From Candidatus Omnitrophota bacterium (GTDB lineage: Bacteria > Verrucomicrobiota > Verrucomicrobiia > Limisphaerales > UBA1319): a DNA stretch of 16,229 nucleotides. Under the pieces are notes generated by a model, which worked only from the letters and a program-made list of their open reading frames with translations, was not told where the DNA came from and made no database searches. Shown one piece after another: positions 13,361 through 16,229 of the stretch (positions are counted from its first letter, which is position 1; each line of letters opens with the position of its first letter). Position numbers and translations under genes: made by a program. The stretch lies in the NCBI GenBank assembly GCA_023473405.1, contig JAMCZD010000387.1, positions 1 to 16,229 on the forward strand. The letters are read 5' to 3'.

Positions 13361-14797
13361 CTACGCCACCTGGTCGGGCACCACAAAGGGTGGACGATAA
13401 AGACGGGTCAGCATTTGGTTTGCTTCGGGGTCGTTGAGGATCACTTCTCGCTGGGGATCGATAACGAGCTTGCGGCCCAGCCGGTATTTGATGCCATCGA
13501 GTTGGAGGCCATTATCACGGGCCAGGTGCTCTTCCATGCGTGCCAGGGATTCGTAGGCCTCTTTATCATCGCCAAACGCCTTGGTCCGCGGGTTGAAAGG
13601 CACTTCCTGTCCCAGGCGATACGATATATTCGCCAAGTGACACAAGGCGCTCGAATAATGACCCTCGAGTATGTCCGCGTTCAGGTCCGAAACCTTGCGA
13701 CTGCGCACGGCGGCGACGAAATTCTCGAAATGGTCCTTGCCCGGTCCGCGTTGGATGTGGAATTCGGGCAGTTGAATTTCGCGGGTCGAGTCATTTGGGA
13801 TGAACTTATCGCCAGCCATGATCCCTTGCTCATAATGGTAGATATTGCCGATCTTCTGGCCATGGAACGGTTCGGTCTTCAGGCCGCGCACCTCGAAGAT
13901 GAGTTGGGTTTCGCCGTAGTCGAAGATAGCGATCTGGGTATTGGCGGTCTGGCCTTGGTCGACGTAACCGAATCTACCGCCCACGCTGATGACGCTGCGC
14001 GGGAGGGTGGCGCCGGGGATACCCCAGCGCGCCAGGTCCATCTCATGCACTCCCTGGTTGCCAATATCGCCATTGCCAGTGTCCCAAAACCAGTGCCAAT
14101 TATAATGTACCAGGTTCTCGTGATACGGCTGTTGTGGCGCCGGCCCCAGCCACAGGTTGAAATCCAATTCTTTCGGCGGTGTTTCCGCCGGCTTGAAGCC
14201 GATGCTTTCGCGCGGTTTATAGCAGAGACCACGCGACACCAGCAGCTTGCCAACGACGCCGGACTTGGCCAGTTCGGCCGCTCGCGCCCCGCGTTCGCCG
14301 GTCCGGCTCTGAGTGCCGTGCTGGACGATCCGGCCAAATTTGCGCGCAGTCTCGACGGCGATGCGACCCTCGTGGAGGTTATGGCTGCATGGTTTTTCGA
14401 CGTAAACATCTTTGCCCGCCTGGCATGCCCAGACGGTAATCAGCGAATGCCAATGATTGGGTGTGGCAATGGAGATGGCGTCCAGATCAGCGTCATCGAG
14501 GGCCCTTCGGACGTCTTGCACCATCTTGGGCGTGTTCCCGCCTTTTTCCCGGACATACTTGAGCCGATTGGCAAAGGTTCGCGTGTCCGGATCGACCAGG
14601 TAAACCACCTGCACGTTTTTCATTCCGGCAAAGGCCTCGACATGCGCTGCGCCCCGGCCATGCAATCCCGCAACCCCGATCCGGAGGGTATCATTCGCAC
14701 CAAGAATCCGGCCTGAGGCCTTGGTCCCGCCAATGGTAAACGCGGCGCCCGCCACAGCCATTGAACCTAAGAAATGACGACGAGTAATCTTGGACAT
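13361..14797 (-). CDS. Tat-exported Gfo/Idh/MocA-family oxidoreductase
   Basis: The 478-residue protein starts at ATG 14797-14795, seven bases after a strong AAGGAG. A longer frame back to 15109 overlaps the lipid kinase gene and was rejected. The N-terminus SKITRRHFLGSMAVAGAAF is a twin-arginine signal, so the folded enzyme is probably exported with its cofactor. The Rossmann domain has RIGVAGLHGRGAAH (39-52), a modified GxGxxG, then DLDAISIATPNHWHS and VEKPCSHN with the family's EKP motif (134-136). The C-terminal domain includes HEMDLARWG and HFENFVAAVRS. Such proteins are abundant in Verrucomicrobiota and Planctomycetota and act on sugars or polyols with NAD(P), in some cases as redox-cycle glycosidases (GH109-like). 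The substrate cannot be read from sequence. It lies 128 bp downstream of the lipid kinase gene. Confidence 0.9.
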   Translation of the reverse strand: MSKITRRHFLGSMAVAGAAFTIGGTKASGRILGANDTLRIGVAGLHGRGAAHVEAFAGMKNVQVVYLVDPDTRTFANRLKYVREKGGNTPKMVQDVRRALDDADLDAISIATPNHWHSLITVWACQAGKDVYVEKPCSHNLHEGRIAVETARKFGRIVQHGTQSRTGERGARAAELAKSGVVGKLLVSRGLCYKPRESIGFKPAETPPKELDFNLWLGPAPQQPYHENLVHYNWHWFWDTGNGDIGNQGVHEMDLARWGIPGATLPRSVISVGGRFGYVDQGQTANTQIAIFDYGETQLIFEVRGLKTEPFHGQKIGNIYHYEQGIMAGDKFIPNDSTREIQLPEFHIQRGPGKDHFENFVAAVRSRKVSDLNADILEGHYSSALCHLANISYRLGQEVPFNPRTKAFGDDKEAYESLARMEEHLARDNGLQLDGIKYRLGRKLVIDPQREVILNDPEANQMLTRLYRPPFVVPDQVA

Positions 14798-14925
14798 AGT
14801 TTGCTCCTTCTTTCTATCAGGCGACGCCGTGCGCCGTTCGTTCTGGGTATACATAGGGCAAAAGAACCAATTGCAGGCTTCCTTGTCAAGCGCGCATCGC
14901 CAATCGCAGCCGGCTTGCTCACCAG

Positions 14926-15816
14926 TTACGGAACGATCAGCCGCAATGCCTGTTTTCTTATGGAAAAAGTGGCCGGCAATTGACCTGCCAACTCTCCGTC
15001 CAACTGCAGCGGAACCGGTCCCGTGCCGCCAAGCGACAATGCATCGCTTTGGGAATACTGTATGCCGGGTTGACGGTGAATTTTCCGGAGAAGCAAACGC
15101 GGAAGGCACCTAATGGAGGTCAGCCAATCGGCGCGCGAAAAAACGCAGACATCCAACAAGCCATCGTCTGCTTTTGCCAATGGAAACGCGACAAACCGCC
15201 CGGCATAGAAGCGGCCATTGCCGATCAAGACCAATTCGCCGGTGACAGTCTCCTTGCCATGGGTCAGCGTGATTTGGGAAGGTTGAGACCGGAAGGCCCG
15301 GCACACGGCGGCTACATAAGCAAAGTACCCAATCTTCCTTTTCAATTCCCAATCAACCAACTCGACCGCCCGCGCATCAAAACCGGCACCGGCCATTTGA
15401 GCAAAGAACCGATATTGACGCTTTTCCGCCGGACCGAACTCGACTTCGGGCAGATCGATCAGCCGTTCTTTGCCGGATTTTATGATGTCCCAGGCATCGA
15501 GGAATCGCGTGGGAAGTACATATTCCTTGGCAAAGACATTGACGGTTCCCAACGGCAACACGCCGAGGCGGACCCGGGCAAAACCGTCTTGCACATCCCC
15601 AATTCCATTCAACACCTCATTCATGGTACCGTCCCCGCCGGCGGCAACGATGGTATCGAAACTGTCGCGCACCGCTTGCGCGGCCAGCAGTCGTCCGGCC
15701 CCAGGCGCCCAAGTCGGTTCAAGGATACAATCCGAGCCGAGGCGGTCGATTTGCCGACGGAACCGCCTAGCGCGTTCGCCTCGAGCGGCGGGATTAAAAA
15801 TAACGCAGATACGCAT
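14926..15816 (-). CDS. Diacylglycerol kinase-like lipid kinase (DagK/YegS family)
   Basis: This family phosphorylates diacylglycerol or similar lipids with ATP at the cytoplasmic membrane face and helps recycle lipid head groups. The 296-residue protein has the N-terminal VIFNPAARG phosphate-binding strand-loop, the signature AAGGDGTMNEVLNGI (58-72, with GGDGT at 60-64) and LPLGTVNVFAKE (87-98), where most relatives have GTANDFA. Its C-terminal beta-sandwich includes GAGFDARAVELVDWELKRKIG, NGRFYAGRF and PLQLDGELAG. The family covers DgkB, YegS and BmrU, and substrate preference cannot be judged by eye. It is divergent from the gene at 15960. The start at 15816 lacks a clear Shine-Dalgarno but gives the usual MRICVIFNP beginning. 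Confidence 0.9.
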   Translation of the reverse strand: MRICVIFNPAARGERARRFRRQIDRLGSDCILEPTWAPGAGRLLAAQAVRDSFDTIVAAGGDGTMNEVLNGIGDVQDGFARVRLGVLPLGTVNVFAKEYVLPTRFLDAWDIIKSGKERLIDLPEVEFGPAEKRQYRFFAQMAGAGFDARAVELVDWELKRKIGYFAYVAAVCRAFRSQPSQITLTHGKETVTGELVLIGNGRFYAGRFVAFPLAKADDGLLDVCVFSRADWLTSIRCLPRLLLRKIHRQPGIQYSQSDALSLGGTGPVPLQLDGELAGQLPATFSIRKQALRLIVP

Positions 15817-15959
15817 TGAGTTCGGCCTAAAACAAACTAGACATTGTTTGCCTCATTTTTCTAAATCCCATCGCCAACGCAAGCCAGACTTGCCGGACTT
15901 GCCGGTGATGGCGCCGGCATGGTTGCGGCGCCGCCGAGCTTATGGTTCAATCTGCCGCC

Positions 15960-16229
15960 ATGAATCGAAACACTGGCCACACTTCCCCGAGCACGGCGGA
16001 CATTTATGCTGTCCACACCAAGGCGCCTGGGCCGGCAGGCCGTTTGCCTCTGACCACCGAGATGCTCCGCGAACGCCCCAGCGGCGACCTGTTCGGGTTG
16101 AGCCAGGATGCCGGCATGGGGTGGAACGTGAACATCCCGCTGCCGGGCGGCGCGCAGGACCGGCACGTCCTGCGGGCCCTCGATGAGGTCTTCATCCCGC
16201 TCATGCGGCGGTACGAGCCGGAACTGATC
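15960..16229 (+). CDS. YjhG/YagF dehydratase N-terminus joined to HDAC/AcuC-like sequence (cut by right edge)
   Basis: The frame opens at ATG 15960 and stays open to the edge (90 codons). Residues 14-55 (DIYAVHTKAPGPAGRLPLTT, EMLRERPSGDLFGLSQDAGM, GW) match the N-terminus of the YjhG/YagF family of sugar-acid dehydratases (E. coli YjhG has DIYTVRT...SGDLFGMTMNAGMGW). A true dehydratase would continue with PxELG and the LSTxGG block. Here, from residue 56, it reads NVNIPLPGGAQDRHVLRALD, then EVFIPLMRRYEPELI. This is the pattern of class II histone deacetylase/AcuC proteins just before their VSAGFDAH motif. The switch lies at about 16113-16127, and sequence to its right looks more GC-rich. A chimeric sequence end is the simplest explanation, but a true fusion is not excluded. 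Start choice rests on homology; no Shine-Dalgarno is visible. Confidence 0.65.
   Translation, partial: MNRNTGHTSPSTADIYAVHTKAPGPAGRLPLTTEMLRERPSGDLFGLSQDAGMGWNVNIPLPGGAQDRHVLRALDEVFIPLMRRYEPELI

Noticed and set aside
13211..14716. 501-residue plus-strand frame opposite the Gfo/Idh/MocA gene
   Set aside because: Composition is that of an antisense shadow. The minus strand has a Tat signal, Rossmann motifs and a strong Shine-Dalgarno.
14798..15109. N-terminal extension of the oxidoreductase
   Set aside because: It overlaps the lipid kinase gene, and the Shine-Dalgarno and Tat signal place the start at 14797.
15885..15905. Two tandem copies of GACTTGCCG as a repeat element
   Set aside because: Only two 9-bp copies are present, which could arise by chance; there is no array structure.

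Overview
This 16.2-kb window looks like bacterial chromosome from the phylum Verrucomicrobiota, most likely the Pedosphaera/Limisphaerales side. I infer this from the style of the ATP synthase genes (a short delta subunit), a Tat-exported Gfo/Idh/MocA oxidoreductase, RAYT/REP debris and weak Shine-Dalgarno signals. No rRNA or other marker confirms it. The base composition is moderately GC-rich, and both window edges cut genes.

Layout. (1) Positions 1-1710 are mobile-element debris. A tyrosine integrase gene reads leftward off the edge. Next to its start is the 3' part of a tRNA gene with anticodon CAT (417-466), which I read as an attachment-site scar. Then come two REP-like palindromes, a fragment that looks like a RAYT transposase, and a second integrase truncated at both ends. 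(2) Positions 1697-2948, minus strand, hold a two-gene unit: a DUF3800 protein and an unrecognised partner, possibly a BECR-fold RNase. Each carries one inactivating lesion, a nonsense codon and a frameshift respectively. (3) Positions 2949-3566 hold an unexplained spacer and a complete tRNA-Phe. (4) Positions 3657-7442, minus strand, hold the F-type ATP synthase genes atpB-E-F-H-A. The operon stops after atpA: gamma, beta and epsilon are not in the window. (5) Positions 7594-8412, plus strand, hold an MntR-type metal-dependent repressor and a small zincin-like metalloprotease, adjacent and probably co-transcribed. (6) Positions 8626-10490, plus strand, hold purC and a complete XerC/XerD-like recombinase, preceded by a 14-bp tandem repeat tract. 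(7) Positions 10543-12945, minus strand, hold an nfnAB-type pair (electron-bifurcating NADH/ferredoxin:NADP+ oxidoreductase). (8) Positions 13361-15816, minus strand, hold a diacylglycerol-kinase-like lipid kinase and a Tat-exported Gfo/Idh/MocA oxidoreductase. (9) From 15960 to the right edge an ORF begins as a YjhG/YagF-type sugar-acid dehydratase. At about 16113-16127 it changes to something that reads like a histone-deacetylase/AcuC family protein. It is either a fusion gene or, more likely, a chimeric sequence end.

How the parts relate. ATP synthase, purine synthesis and Nfn are housekeeping energy and metabolism genes. The left 3.4 kb is an accessory region where elements have repeatedly inserted and decayed, and it abuts the truncated end of the atp operon. 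The most unusual points are the DUF3800/partner pair, the interrupted atp operon and the chimeric right end.
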